Assembly: GCF_051201625.1 (NCBI RefSeq)
Contig: NZ_CP179203.1
Location: forward strand, 3,286,001 to 3,350,000
Source of the DNA: Shimia sp051201625
Lineage (GTDB): Bacteria > Pseudomonadota > Alphaproteobacteria > Rhodobacterales > Rhodobacteraceae
Length of the DNA: 64,000 nucleotides
Reading direction: 5' to 3'
A program made the position numbers and the translations under genes. Positions 17,131-25,885 of the stretch are shown piece after piece. How positions within the stretch are numbered: position 1 is the first letter of the stretch; every line of letters starts with the position of its first letter. The notes under the pieces are model-generated. The model saw only the letters and a program-made list of their open reading frames with translations, searched no databases and was not told the DNA's origin.

Positions 17131-17598
17131 CCAGAACCCATTTGATTATTGTTCACTATATCCATCTGCTGGTCTCTATCGATGAGTTAAAAGTAAATAC
17201 TCACCCAACTATGCCCTAACAGCAAAGAGTTTTGACTGCGCGCTAAAATCTAATTCCAGCTAGGTCGGTATCTGTCAACAATCGCTTTCGTACAGTGTTT
17301 CTAATTGCAGCCAAACATAACCGTGAGTGGAAAGACTTGCTGCATCAGCAAAATTTGAATCTGCATAGGGCGAGCTTATTTAGTCAAGAGAGGGTGGTGA
17401 ACTGCACGGCAAACATTAAACGAGACGACTTGCCTGGGCACAAAACGGCAAGATTAAATTTCTACTCCGCTTATGTTTGCTGGCGTGAAATTACACCAAA
17501 ATCTCCAACATTGATACAAGTTATCAAAATTTAAAACATCAAGGACGCCATGATTCTTTCGAGTGACTACGAGCAACACAATTGCTGACAAAGAATAC
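17131..17598. other. Intergenic region without recognisable gene
   Basis: About 470 bases of AT-rich DNA between the VOC gene and the TDT transporter. A 79-codon plus-strand frame at 17295-17534 has no ribosome site, no coding texture and no recognisable motif. No repeat, hairpin or RNA gene stands out. Confidence 0.5.
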
Positions 17599-18558
17599 TC
17601 ACACGCTAGCAGCGAGGGTTTGTTTTGCAAGGTCCCCAGTAACCCAAAGCATTACAAACCGAAAAGTGATGAACAGGATCAATGGTGTCGCGATCAAGAG
17701 GCCTGTGTAAACTCCAAATAGCGCATGAAAGCCCGCCCCATTTTCGACCGCCAAGACCTGAACATGAACAAATGCTGCGCTTGGGAACGTAAAGCTCGCC
17801 CATGCGGGGGCCCATCCACCCTTTGTCAACCACGGGACTAGAGCCAACATGACCAAGGCAGTCACATTGGCAACCCAGTAAAAAAACACAAATGCGGTAT
17901 CAAATCCCAGCAAGCTAAAGCTAATGGCAAACAAGCAATTGGGTGCAAGAAAGATGAAGATTGACGGGCGCATGGATATCGGTGGACGTGAATTTATTAA
18001 TCGCAGGCCACAGCCAATAGTGATAACCAGATAGGCCGCCAGCGCCGCAAATGTGAGAATAATGCTTTCAGTCACATAACCCAAGGGAATACCGGCAACA
18101 GGACCAACGATAGGCCCAACAAAAGTCAGATACTGAAAGGGTGTAAACTGTCTTCGTGCCAGTGGGTCATACCAGATTGCGCGAACAACAACCGCACTGG
18201 CAGCGATCTGCATGATCACCCCGGTCCACCATATTTGAGGCACCGACATGCCAAACGGCAGCAATGCCGCGGCAAGCAGCATCATCGACATCGCAGCGGC
18301 CGCAACACCGGCTCTTGCGGACGGGTTCGTCATGTCCTCGAAAAGAACCTTTGGACGCGCGACAAGCTTTCGGATGTAGAAGGCAAGGAAAAACAGGAAG
18401 AACGCAGTCGCCAACCCCAGCAGAATTCCTCCAACCTCCTCAGCTAAGGGCACGATTTCAGAGGCGTTGCGCCAGCCAAGACCGAGACCAAGCATCCCAA
18501 GACAAACCGGGAAAACCGCCGGCGGAGTCTGTCGCCACAGGGATGTATTTTTAGCCAT
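17599..18558 (-). CDS. TDT-family (TehA/SLAC1-like) transporter
   Basis: A 319-residue integral membrane protein with about ten hydrophobic segments. The first includes FPVCLGMLGLGLGWR, the start typical of tellurite-resistance/dicarboxylate (TDT) transporters and SLAC1-type anion channels. It begins at an ATG with a GAGGA ribosome site. It lies 120 bases beyond the nar operon on the same strand, so it may be read as the last nar gene or from its own promoter. Family members move anions such as nitrate, chloride, sulfite or dicarboxylates, so an anion role at a nitrate locus is possible but unproven. Confidence 0.82.
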   Translation of the reverse strand: MAKNTSLWRQTPPAVFPVCLGMLGLGLGWRNASEIVPLAEEVGGILLGLATAFFLFFLAFYIRKLVARPKVLFEDMTNPSARAGVAAAAMSMMLLAAALLPFGMSVPQIWWTGVIMQIAASAVVVRAIWYDPLARRQFTPFQYLTFVGPIVGPVAGIPLGYVTESIILTFAALAAYLVITIGCGLRLINSRPPISMRPSIFIFLAPNCLFAISFSLLGFDTAFVFFYWVANVTALVMLALVPWLTKGGWAPAWASFTFPSAAFVHVQVLAVENGAGFHALFGVYTGLLIATPLILFITFRFVMLWVTGDLAKQTLAASV

Positions 18559-18678
18559 TGGAGTCCTCTGCTCGGTTGAACGATTTTCATCTTTCTTGAG
18601 GAGAATAAGCTACTTCTGTCCGGCGTTGATCAAAATAGTTTTACTCATGTTTAGCCCACAGCACGGATGGCTTTGTCA

Positions 18679-19152
18679 CTACGCCTTCATCGCAACAAGA
18701 TCTATGCCCTCAACGCGAGCTTCGCTGACTAATCTCTCAACAAGAGTGTGGGCAGACTTTGCCCAGGCGGCGCGCTCCAATCCTTCAAGAAGTGCCTTGA
18801 TGGCTTGATCATAGCTCACATCCTTGGCTTCCGACGGTCGTGCTTCATAGACAGCGCGACAATGAGCTTCGGTTACGGGTGGAGGATCGATTTCGCTTTC
18901 AAGATAGGCGCGAATTAATGCTTCGTCGGCGCTCTCAAAACGGGAGTCGTCCAATTGAATTGGTGTGGCGTCTGTATCGCTACGCAAAGCAGCCTCGATT
19001 AGCAGTTTTCGCACAACCAGTGCCCGAGCAGCGGCCCTCCAGGCTAGACCCGGTTTGCCTGCCGGAGCATTGTGCATCTGAGCCTCGGCAGCAATATTTG
19101 CCGCCGAGATTTTTTCACCGTTTACAATAACATCAGGAAAAAGAGGTTTCAT
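18679..19152 (-). CDS. NarI-linked PpiC-like protein lacking the rotamase domain
   Basis: A 157-residue protein in the position where alphaproteobacterial nar operons usually have a NifM/PpiC-type peptidyl-prolyl isomerase. The N-terminal chaperone-like helical part is present (PDVIVNGEKISAANIAAEAQ, GLAWRAAARALVVRKLLIEA). So is the C-terminal helix (IKALLEGLERAAWAKSAHTL, ARVEGIDL). The roughly 100-residue parvulin domain expected between them is absent: the chain passes straight from AHCRAVYEARPSE to DVSYDQAIKALL. The product may be a holdase-only assembly factor or a decayed gene. The reading frame is intact and follows narI by 12 bases. Confidence 0.68.
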   Translation of the reverse strand: MKPLFPDVIVNGEKISAANIAAEAQMHNAPAGKPGLAWRAAARALVVRKLLIEAALRSDTDATPIQLDDSRFESADEALIRAYLESEIDPPPVTEAHCRAVYEARPSEAKDVSYDQAIKALLEGLERAAWAKSAHTLVERLVSEARVEGIDLVAMKA

Positions 19153-19164
19153 CGTAGCCTTACC

Positions 19165-19848
19165 TTATACTTTACCCTTACGCGAGCGAACGATCTGATA
19201 GCCAGGGCGCCATAGATAACGCAATGGGGCAGACAGCATGTGCACAAGCCGGGTGAACGGAAACAATATGAAGATGATCAACCCAAGCAGAATGTGCAAC
19301 TTGAAGAAAAAATGTGCATCGGCAATGTAAGACGCCGCCGCAGGATCAAAGGTAAAGATCCCGTTAGCCCAGTTCATTAGGTTGACCATCGCGTGACCAT
19401 CCATGTGGCCAAGGCTGACAATCACCGTCGCCAGACCCAGCACGAGTTGAGCAATTAAGACCAAAATGATCGCGTTATCTGACCTATTGGAGGTTGCGCG
19501 CACTCGTGGGTCGGCGAACCGACGGTGGGCCAGCATGCTCCCCCCAATAAGGGCCATAACACCTGCAATACCGCCGCCTATGGCTGCAAGCCCCTGCTTG
19601 AAGCCGTGCCCAACGCCCAATGCGTCATAGAGTTCGACCGGAAGCAACAGGCCAAAGAAATGGCCCAGAAAAATGATCAGAACGCCGACGTGAAAAAGGA
19701 TCGACCCCCAAACCAGCTGTTTGCGCCGCAATAATTGTGAAGATGACGTTTTCCACGTGTAGGGATCACGTTCATAACGTGCGATACTGCCCACTACCAT
19801 GATAGTAATCGCAATATAGGGAAGAGTTCCAAAGATAAACTGGTGCAT
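19165..19848 (-). CDS. narI: Respiratory nitrate reductase, gamma subunit (cytochrome b)
   Basis: A 227-residue membrane subunit that takes electrons from quinol and passes them to NarH. It has five hydrophobic segments. The four haem-ligand histidines are where expected: H53 and H63 ten residues apart in the second segment, and H185 and H203 eighteen apart near the C-terminus, the same spacings as in E. coli NarI. It begins with a strong AGGAGG ribosome site nine bases after narJ. Confidence 0.96.
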   Translation of the reverse strand: MHQFIFGTLPYIAITIMVVGSIARYERDPYTWKTSSSQLLRRKQLVWGSILFHVGVLIIFLGHFFGLLLPVELYDALGVGHGFKQGLAAIGGGIAGVMALIGGSMLAHRRFADPRVRATSNRSDNAIILVLIAQLVLGLATVIVSLGHMDGHAMVNLMNWANGIFTFDPAAASYIADAHFFFKLHILLGLIIFILFPFTRLVHMLSAPLRYLWRPGYQIVRSRKGKV

Positions 19849-19857
19849 ATCTGCCTC

Positions 19858-20562
19858 CTAGTGCCGGGTCACGGCGGCGGGTTCCGGGTTCTGAACCGGA
19901 TCCATCCGGGCCAGTATGTCACGTGTTGCCGGACACCCGGCATTGGGATCAGGGCCAAATGTCACCTCGGCTTCTTCCCAGACGGCGTCCAGCGCCTCAA
20001 GATCGTTAGGATTGTCATCGGCAACGCTGAGTAATTCCTGAACCATGTCGGCCGAAGCCTTGACGCCTGCAAACTCGGCCAAGGCCGCGAGTGCTGCGGC
20101 ATATGAGGACTCACGCCGAACAAGCCGTTCAGCCAGAGCCGCAATAATGTGACCCGCATCCACCAATAATTCTCGTGCCTCTTCAATCGGTCTTGTCGAA
20201 ATATACTCAAGCAGGATTGGCAAATGGTCGGGAAGCTCAGTTGCCTCCAACTCCATGCCACCAGCCCTGTAAGTTTCCAACAGATCAACCATCGCACCGC
20301 CGCGATCTCGGCTTTCGCCATGCACATGCTCAAAAAGGTTGAGCGACAGCGTACGCGATCGATCAAACAAGAGGACGTAGCGCTCCTGCAACTCGTAGAG
20401 GTCCATTTTTGTCAAATCAGTCAGCAAAGGACACAGCGCTTGAATCGCGCACGGCGTCAGTACTTGCTCCTCATGCAATGTCTGGCCAATCACTTCAGCA
20501 GCCTTTTTCAGATCAATGCTTGGGTAACTTAGCAACGCCGAGAGAGCTTTAAATGTCTTCAT
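19858..20562 (-). CDS. narJ: Nitrate reductase molybdenum cofactor assembly chaperone
   Basis: A 234-residue TorD/NarJ-type chaperone that holds apo-NarGH during cofactor insertion and membrane docking. It starts MKTFKALSALLSYPSIDL, the usual N-terminus, and has the LFDRSRTLSLNLFEHVHG signature. The ATG at 20562 overlaps the narH stop (ATGA) and is preceded by a GGGAGGG site, so the longer upstream frame is not used. The C-terminal CPATRDILARM end is also typical. Confidence 0.95.
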   Translation of the reverse strand: MKTFKALSALLSYPSIDLKKAAEVIGQTLHEEQVLTPCAIQALCPLLTDLTKMDLYELQERYVLLFDRSRTLSLNLFEHVHGESRDRGGAMVDLLETYRAGGMELEATELPDHLPILLEYISTRPIEEARELLVDAGHIIAALAERLVRRESSYAAALAALAEFAGVKASADMVQELLSVADDNPNDLEALDAVWEEAEVTFGPDPNAGCPATRDILARMDPVQNPEPAAVTRH

Positions 20563-22091
20563 TTCGCCGCCCTCCCACCAGTATCCACGGGAGTTACGAT
20601 CCGGCGCGAACCAAAGAGTTTTCCACCAGACGCTCCGGATGAGCAACCATTGCCGTCAGTAAAGCCACAGCCACCACGCAGGTCATAGGCATCCTCAACA
20701 TCTTCGCGATGCGTCGTAGGCACCACGAAACGGTCCTCGTAATTTGCCAGCGCCATGATTTTATACATTTCGTCGATCTGACTGGGCTCCAAACCAACCT
20801 TTTTGGCGATGCTGATATCAACGACACCGTCAACAGTTTTAGATCGCATGTATCCGCGCATAGCTAACATTCGCTCCAGCGCCTTCACTACTGGTGCCTC
20901 GTCACCTGCTGTGAGCATATTGGCGAGGTATTTCACCGGAATTCGTAGGCTCGACACGTCGGGCATTTCCCGATCAATGCCAATCTTGCCGGCTTCAGCC
21001 GCATTTTTGATCGGCGACAGTGGCGGGATGTACCATACCATTGGAAGCGTGCGGTATTCCGGATGCAGCGGGAAGGCCACTTTCCATTCCATCGCCATTT
21101 TCCAAACAGGGCTGTTGCGAGCAGAATCCAGCCAGTCCTCAGGGATACCCTCCTTGCGGGCCGCTTCAATCACTTCGGGATCGTTCGGATCAAGGAAAAG
21201 ACCCAACTGCGCGTCATACAGGTCGGTTTCACCGGCCACAGAGGCCGCCTCTTCAATCTTGTCAGCATCATAGAGCATCACACCCAAATATCGGATGCGG
21301 CCCACGCAAGTTTCCGAACAAACCGTTGGCAAACCACTTTCGATCCGCGGATAACAGAAGGTACATTTCTCAGATTTACCACTTTCCCAGTTGTAATAAA
21401 TCTTTTTGTAAGGACAGCCACTCACGCACATGCGCCAGCCCCGGCATTTTTCCTGATCAATTAGAACAATACCATCTTCTTCGCGCTTATAAATTGCACC
21501 AGATGGGCAAGACGCGGCACAAGCTGGGTTGAGGCAGTGCTCGCAAAGCCGAGGTAGATACATCATGAAGGTATTTTCATACTCTCCGTAAATCTCCTTT
21601 TGCACACCCTCAAAGTTATAATCTTGCGAACGCTTTTCGAACTCACCACCTAGAATTTCCTCCCAGTTCGGGCCCCACTCAATTTTCTCCATCCGTTCGC
21701 CTGTCACTTTTGAACGTGGACGCGCTGTCGGAAATGCCTCCATTTCAGGGGCTGATTTCAAATGGTCATAGTCAAAATCAAACGGTTCATAGAAATCATC
21801 GATTTCAGGCAAATCCGGGTTCGCAAAGATGTTGGCCAAAATACGCCATTTGGCGCCCTGTTTTGGCTGAAGCTTGCCAGAATTAGTCCGCACCCAACCG
21901 CCATTCCAACGTTTCTGGTTTTCCCAATCCTTGGGATAGCCAATGCCAGGTTTGGTTTCGACATTGTTGAACCAAGCATATTCGACACCGTCGCGGCTGG
22001 TCCAAACATTCTTGCAAGTCACCGAACAGGTGTGGCACCCGATACACTTATCGAGATTCAGCACCATTCCTATTTGCGCACGAACTTTCAT
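20559..22091 (-). CDS. narH: Respiratory nitrate reductase, beta subunit (Fe-S)
   Basis: A 510-residue electron-transfer subunit with four iron-sulfur clusters. The first cysteine group is C16, C19, C22 and C26 (CIGCHTCSVTC). Later groups are CEHCLNPACAASCPSGA, then CRGWRMCVSGCPYKK, where tryptophan replaces one cysteine as expected for the 3Fe-4S cluster, and CTFCYPRIESG with VCSETCVGR. Length and motifs match NarH closely. It overlaps narG by four bases and narJ by four bases. Confidence 0.97.
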   Translation of the reverse strand: MKVRAQIGMVLNLDKCIGCHTCSVTCKNVWTSRDGVEYAWFNNVETKPGIGYPKDWENQKRWNGGWVRTNSGKLQPKQGAKWRILANIFANPDLPEIDDFYEPFDFDYDHLKSAPEMEAFPTARPRSKVTGERMEKIEWGPNWEEILGGEFEKRSQDYNFEGVQKEIYGEYENTFMMYLPRLCEHCLNPACAASCPSGAIYKREEDGIVLIDQEKCRGWRMCVSGCPYKKIYYNWESGKSEKCTFCYPRIESGLPTVCSETCVGRIRYLGVMLYDADKIEEAASVAGETDLYDAQLGLFLDPNDPEVIEAARKEGIPEDWLDSARNSPVWKMAMEWKVAFPLHPEYRTLPMVWYIPPLSPIKNAAEAGKIGIDREMPDVSSLRIPVKYLANMLTAGDEAPVVKALERMLAMRGYMRSKTVDGVVDISIAKKVGLEPSQIDEMYKIMALANYEDRFVVPTTHREDVEDAYDLRGGCGFTDGNGCSSGASGGKLFGSRRIVTPVDTGGRAAK

Positions 22092-25000
22092 TCCGCTGCC
22101 TCCGTTTTTGCTGGCGCATCAAGCCAGTCGACGTTCTTCATCTTGCGGATGACCACAAACTCATCGCGGTTCGAACCAACGGTTCCATAGTAGTTGAAGC
22201 CATAGCTCTGTTGGGCATAGGCCCCGATCATATGGGTTGGCTTGACCACCGCACGGGTTACCGAATTGTGAATGCCACCGCGTTTACCTGTCTTTTCTGA
22301 CCCAGGCGTGTTCACAATTTTTTCTTGAGCGTGATACATCATAGTCATACCTTCTTTGACTCGCTGCGACACCACTGCACGCGCAGTCAGTGCTCCGTTG
22401 ACATTGAACGCTTCGACCCAGTCGTTGTCCACGATCCCCGCTTTCTTTGCATCGACCTCAGAGATCCAGATACACGGGCCCCCTCGGTTCAGCGTGAGCA
22501 TCAAAAGGTTGTCCGAGTAAGTCGAGTGAATGCCCCATTTTTGGTGTGGTGTGATAAAATTGAGCACAACGTGTGGCTCACCCTCGCCATTGACCTCGGC
22601 AGTGATGGTCTTGAGGTCGACTGGTGGACGCCAAGTGCAAAACTGTTCGCCAAAAGCACGCATCCACAGGTGATCCTGATAAAGCTGTTGCCGCCCAGAA
22701 AGCGTTCGCCACGGGATCAACTCGTGCACGTTGGTGTAGCCCGCATTGTAGCAAACTTCCTCACTTTCGATGCCTGACCATGTCGGTGACGAAATGATTT
22801 TTCGTGGCTGTGCGGCGATATCGCGAAAGCGAATTTTTTCGTCTTCTTTCGGTCTTGCCAGGTGGGTATGGTCAATACCAGTATTCTGCGACAACGCCTC
22901 CCAAGCCTTCACGGCCACCTCACCATTAGTCTCCGGTGCCAACATCAGCACGACCTCCGCCGCGTCGATACCAGTTTCTATTTTGGCGAAGCCTTTCGAA
23001 ACTCCTTCTTCAGTCACCACACCATTTAAAGTTTTAAGGTGCTTTACCTCAGTTTCAGTGTTCCAGGAGATTCCCTTTCCGCCATTTCCAATCTCGTCCA
23101 TGAGTGGTCCAAGCGCGGTGAAGCGTTTGTAAAGATTAGGATAGTCTCGCTCGACAGGCACAAAGCTGGGTGCCGTCTTGCCCGGTATCAACTCACATTC
23201 ACCTTTCTTCCAATCCTTGACCTGATCCTGTGCAATTTCTGCAGGAGTATCATGCAGGATTGGCAGTGAAACGATGTCTGTTTCCTCTCCCAAGTAACCC
23301 GGCACCACTTCAGAAAACTTTTTGGCAATCGCCTTGAAAATTTCCCAGTCAGTTTTTGACTCGTAGGCCGGATCCACGGCGGCTTGCAGAGGGTGGATGA
23401 AAGGATGCATATCCGAGGTGTTCAGATCATCCTTTTCGTACCAGCTTGCCGTTGGCAAGACGATATCCGAATACACTGCTGTCGTGGACATGCGAAAATC
23501 GATGCAAACTAGAAGGTCAAGTTTGCCCTTGGGTCCTTCATCATGCCACTTCGCCTCGATCGGCTTTTGTCCACCCTCTTCACCAAGATCCTTACCCATG
23601 ACGCCGTGATCGGTACCTAGCAGGTGCTTGAGGAAGTACTCGTGACCTTTGCCAGATGAACCCAGCAGGTTCGAACGCCAGACGAAGAGGTTACGCGGCC
23701 AGTTTTCGGGTGCATCGGGGTCTTCGCAAGACATTTCAAGCTCGCCAGATTTCAGTTTCTCTGCGACGTAGTCAGGAATGACTTTGCCAGCCTCTTTCGC
23801 TGCTTTCGCGATTTCAAGTGGGTTGGTGCGCAGGGACGGCGCTGAAGGCAACCAACCCATCCGTTCAGCTCGGATGTTGTAGTCAATGAGGCTCGCATCC
23901 TTCCAATCGCCCTCAGGCGCTGTCGGAGAAATAAGTTCATCGGATTTGAGCGTCTCGTAACGCCACTGATCGGTATGGGCGTACCAAGCGGACGTGGAGT
24001 TCATGTGACGCGGTGGACGGGCCCAGTCCAGCGCGAAGGCCAGCGGTTGCCAGCCAGTTTGTGGGCGTAATTTTTCCTGACCTACATAGTGGCTCCAGCC
24101 ACCACCAGACTGACCTATGCAACCACACATGATCAGCATATTAATTACGCCGCGATAGTTCATATCCATGTGGTACCAGTGGTTCATCGCCGCACCGATA
24201 ATGATCATCGATTTGCCGTTAGTCTTCTCGGCGTTTGTGGCAAACTCGCGCGCCACAGTAATGATTTGATCACGAGGGACACCGGTGATTTTTTCTGCCC
24301 AAGCTGGGGTAAACGGCACATCATCGTCAAAGTTTTTTGTGACGTTTTCACCGCCAAAACCGCGATCCAAACTGTAATTAGCACAGAATAAATCGAATAC
24401 TGTTGCAACATAGGCATCACCATCTGCAAGGGCGAGCCTGCGCACTGGCACGTTCCGAGTCAGTACATCGGGATGATCACATTTAGTGAAGTTTTCACTC
24501 GCATCACCACCAAAATACGGAAAGTCGACCCCAACCATCTCGTCATGGTCATCCTCAAGCATCAGCGAAAGGCGTAATTCGACATCATTTTGACCTGCCT
24601 TCTCTTGCAGGTTCCATTTGCCCTTTTCACCCCAACGGAAGCCAACCGACCCATTAGGTACAACCGGGTCGCCAGTTTCCATATCAAACCCAATCGTTTT
24701 CCATTCTGGGTTGTTGTTCTGTTCAAGTTTGCCTTTGAAGTCATCGGCGCGCAGTTGGCGTCCCGGGACTAACCGGCCGTCTTGTTCATCCAGTCGAACC
24801 AAAATTGGCATATCGGTGTACTTGCGCGCGTACTCCTCAAAATAGGAGGCTTGACGGTCCAAGTGATATTCGCGCAGGATCACATGGCCCATAGCCATGG
24901 CAAGTGCTGCATCAGTGCCCTGTTTAGGGGCAAGCCAAATATCACCAAACTTGGAGGCTTCCGAATAATCCGGACAAATCACGGCGGATTTAGTACCGCG

Positions 25001-25819
25001 ATAGCGCGCTTCTGTGTAAAAATGCGCATCCGGTGTCCGTGTCTGAGGCACATTTGAACCCCAAAGCATTAGGAAGCCAGCATTATACCAGTCAGCTGAC
25101 TCTGGCACGTCAGTCTGTTCGCCCCAGGTCATCGGTGAGGCCGGTGGTAAATCGCAGTACCAGTCGTAAAACGACATGCAAGTACCACCTAGTAGGCTCA
25201 AATAACGTGATCCTGCAGCGTAACTAATCATCGACATCGCAGGGATCGGCGAAAAGCCGAATACCCGGTCCGGTCCGTGAGTTTTGGCAGTATAGGCATT
25301 TGCGGCGGCGATGATTTCGGTTGACTCGTCCCAAGTGGCACGAACAAACCCACCCTTGCCACGAGACGTCACATAATGTGCTCGCAAAATCGGGTCATTT
25401 TGCAGCTTGCTCCATGCCTCCGTTGGCGACATCGTTTCGCGCATCTTCCGATATGCTTTAAGCAACTTGGAACGAATTAGCGGCGTTTTTACCCGGTTTG
25501 CAGAATAGAGATACCAGCTGTACGACGCCCCTCTCTGGCAACCGCGCGGCTCATGGTTGGGCAGATCATCTCGTGTACGTGGATAGTCGGTTTGCTGGGT
25601 TTCCCAAGTTACGATCCCAGATTTCACATAGATCTTCCAGCTGCATGACCCGGTACAGTTAACTCCGTGGGTAGATCTCACGATCTTGTCGTGGCGCCAG
25701 CGGTTTCTGTAAGTATCTTCCCAGGCGCGGCTTTCGTCAGTTGTCTGACCGTAGCCATCGGAAAATTGGTCAATCTCCTTAGAGCGGAAGAAATTCAAGC
25801 GGTCGAGCAGATGGCTCAT
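22088..25819 (-). CDS. narG: Respiratory nitrate reductase, alpha subunit (Mo-bisMGD)
   Basis: A 1243-residue catalytic subunit reducing nitrate to nitrite at the cytoplasmic face of the inner membrane. The FS0 cluster ligands H51, C55, C59 and C94 match E. coli H49, C53, C57 and C92. The molybdenum-binding aspartate lies in SFYDWYCDLPPASPMTWGE. No twin-arginine leader is present, as expected for Nar. The ATG at 25819 (MSHLLDRLNFF) is preferred to one at 25843 because AGGAG stands ten bases before it. It follows narK across a 67-base gap with a hairpin and is the head of narGHJI. Confidence 0.97.
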   Translation of the reverse strand: MSHLLDRLNFFRSKEIDQFSDGYGQTTDESRAWEDTYRNRWRHDKIVRSTHGVNCTGSCSWKIYVKSGIVTWETQQTDYPRTRDDLPNHEPRGCQRGASYSWYLYSANRVKTPLIRSKLLKAYRKMRETMSPTEAWSKLQNDPILRAHYVTSRGKGGFVRATWDESTEIIAAANAYTAKTHGPDRVFGFSPIPAMSMISYAAGSRYLSLLGGTCMSFYDWYCDLPPASPMTWGEQTDVPESADWYNAGFLMLWGSNVPQTRTPDAHFYTEARYRGTKSAVICPDYSEASKFGDIWLAPKQGTDAALAMAMGHVILREYHLDRQASYFEEYARKYTDMPILVRLDEQDGRLVPGRQLRADDFKGKLEQNNNPEWKTIGFDMETGDPVVPNGSVGFRWGEKGKWNLQEKAGQNDVELRLSLMLEDDHDEMVGVDFPYFGGDASENFTKCDHPDVLTRNVPVRRLALADGDAYVATVFDLFCANYSLDRGFGGENVTKNFDDDVPFTPAWAEKITGVPRDQIITVAREFATNAEKTNGKSMIIIGAAMNHWYHMDMNYRGVINMLIMCGCIGQSGGGWSHYVGQEKLRPQTGWQPLAFALDWARPPRHMNSTSAWYAHTDQWRYETLKSDELISPTAPEGDWKDASLIDYNIRAERMGWLPSAPSLRTNPLEIAKAAKEAGKVIPDYVAEKLKSGELEMSCEDPDAPENWPRNLFVWRSNLLGSSGKGHEYFLKHLLGTDHGVMGKDLGEEGGQKPIEAKWHDEGPKGKLDLLVCIDFRMSTTAVYSDIVLPTASWYEKDDLNTSDMHPFIHPLQAAVDPAYESKTDWEIFKAIAKKFSEVVPGYLGEETDIVSLPILHDTPAEIAQDQVKDWKKGECELIPGKTAPSFVPVERDYPNLYKRFTALGPLMDEIGNGGKGISWNTETEVKHLKTLNGVVTEEGVSKGFAKIETGIDAAEVVLMLAPETNGEVAVKAWEALSQNTGIDHTHLARPKEDEKIRFRDIAAQPRKIISSPTWSGIESEEVCYNAGYTNVHELIPWRTLSGRQQLYQDHLWMRAFGEQFCTWRPPVDLKTITAEVNGEGEPHVVLNFITPHQKWGIHSTYSDNLLMLTLNRGGPCIWISEVDAKKAGIVDNDWVEAFNVNGALTARAVVSQRVKEGMTMMYHAQEKIVNTPGSEKTGKRGGIHNSVTRAVVKPTHMIGAYAQQSYGFNYYGTVGSNRDEFVVIRKMKNVDWLDAPAKTEAAE

Positions 25820-25847
25820 GGGTCCGTCTCCTGATGTTTGCATTTAC

Positions 25848-25869
25848 CCCCGGAGAACCATCTCCGGGG
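25848..25869 (-). other. Hairpin between narK and narG
   Basis: CCCCGGAGA, a four-base loop ACCA, then TCTCCGGGG: a perfect nine-base-pair stem in the narK-narG gap. No T-run follows on the minus strand, so it is more likely an mRNA-stability or processing element that sets different levels of narK and narGHJI than a full terminator. Confidence 0.6.
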
Positions 25870-25885
25870 AAATATATTGTAGGGT

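Noticed and set aside
17295..17534. 79-codon plus-strand open frame in the 470-base gap
   Set aside because: No ribosome site, no conserved motif and no coding-like composition.
18626..18633. TTGATCAA as an FNR box for the TDT transporter
   Set aside because: The two halves abut without the four-base spacer required for FNR/NarR binding.
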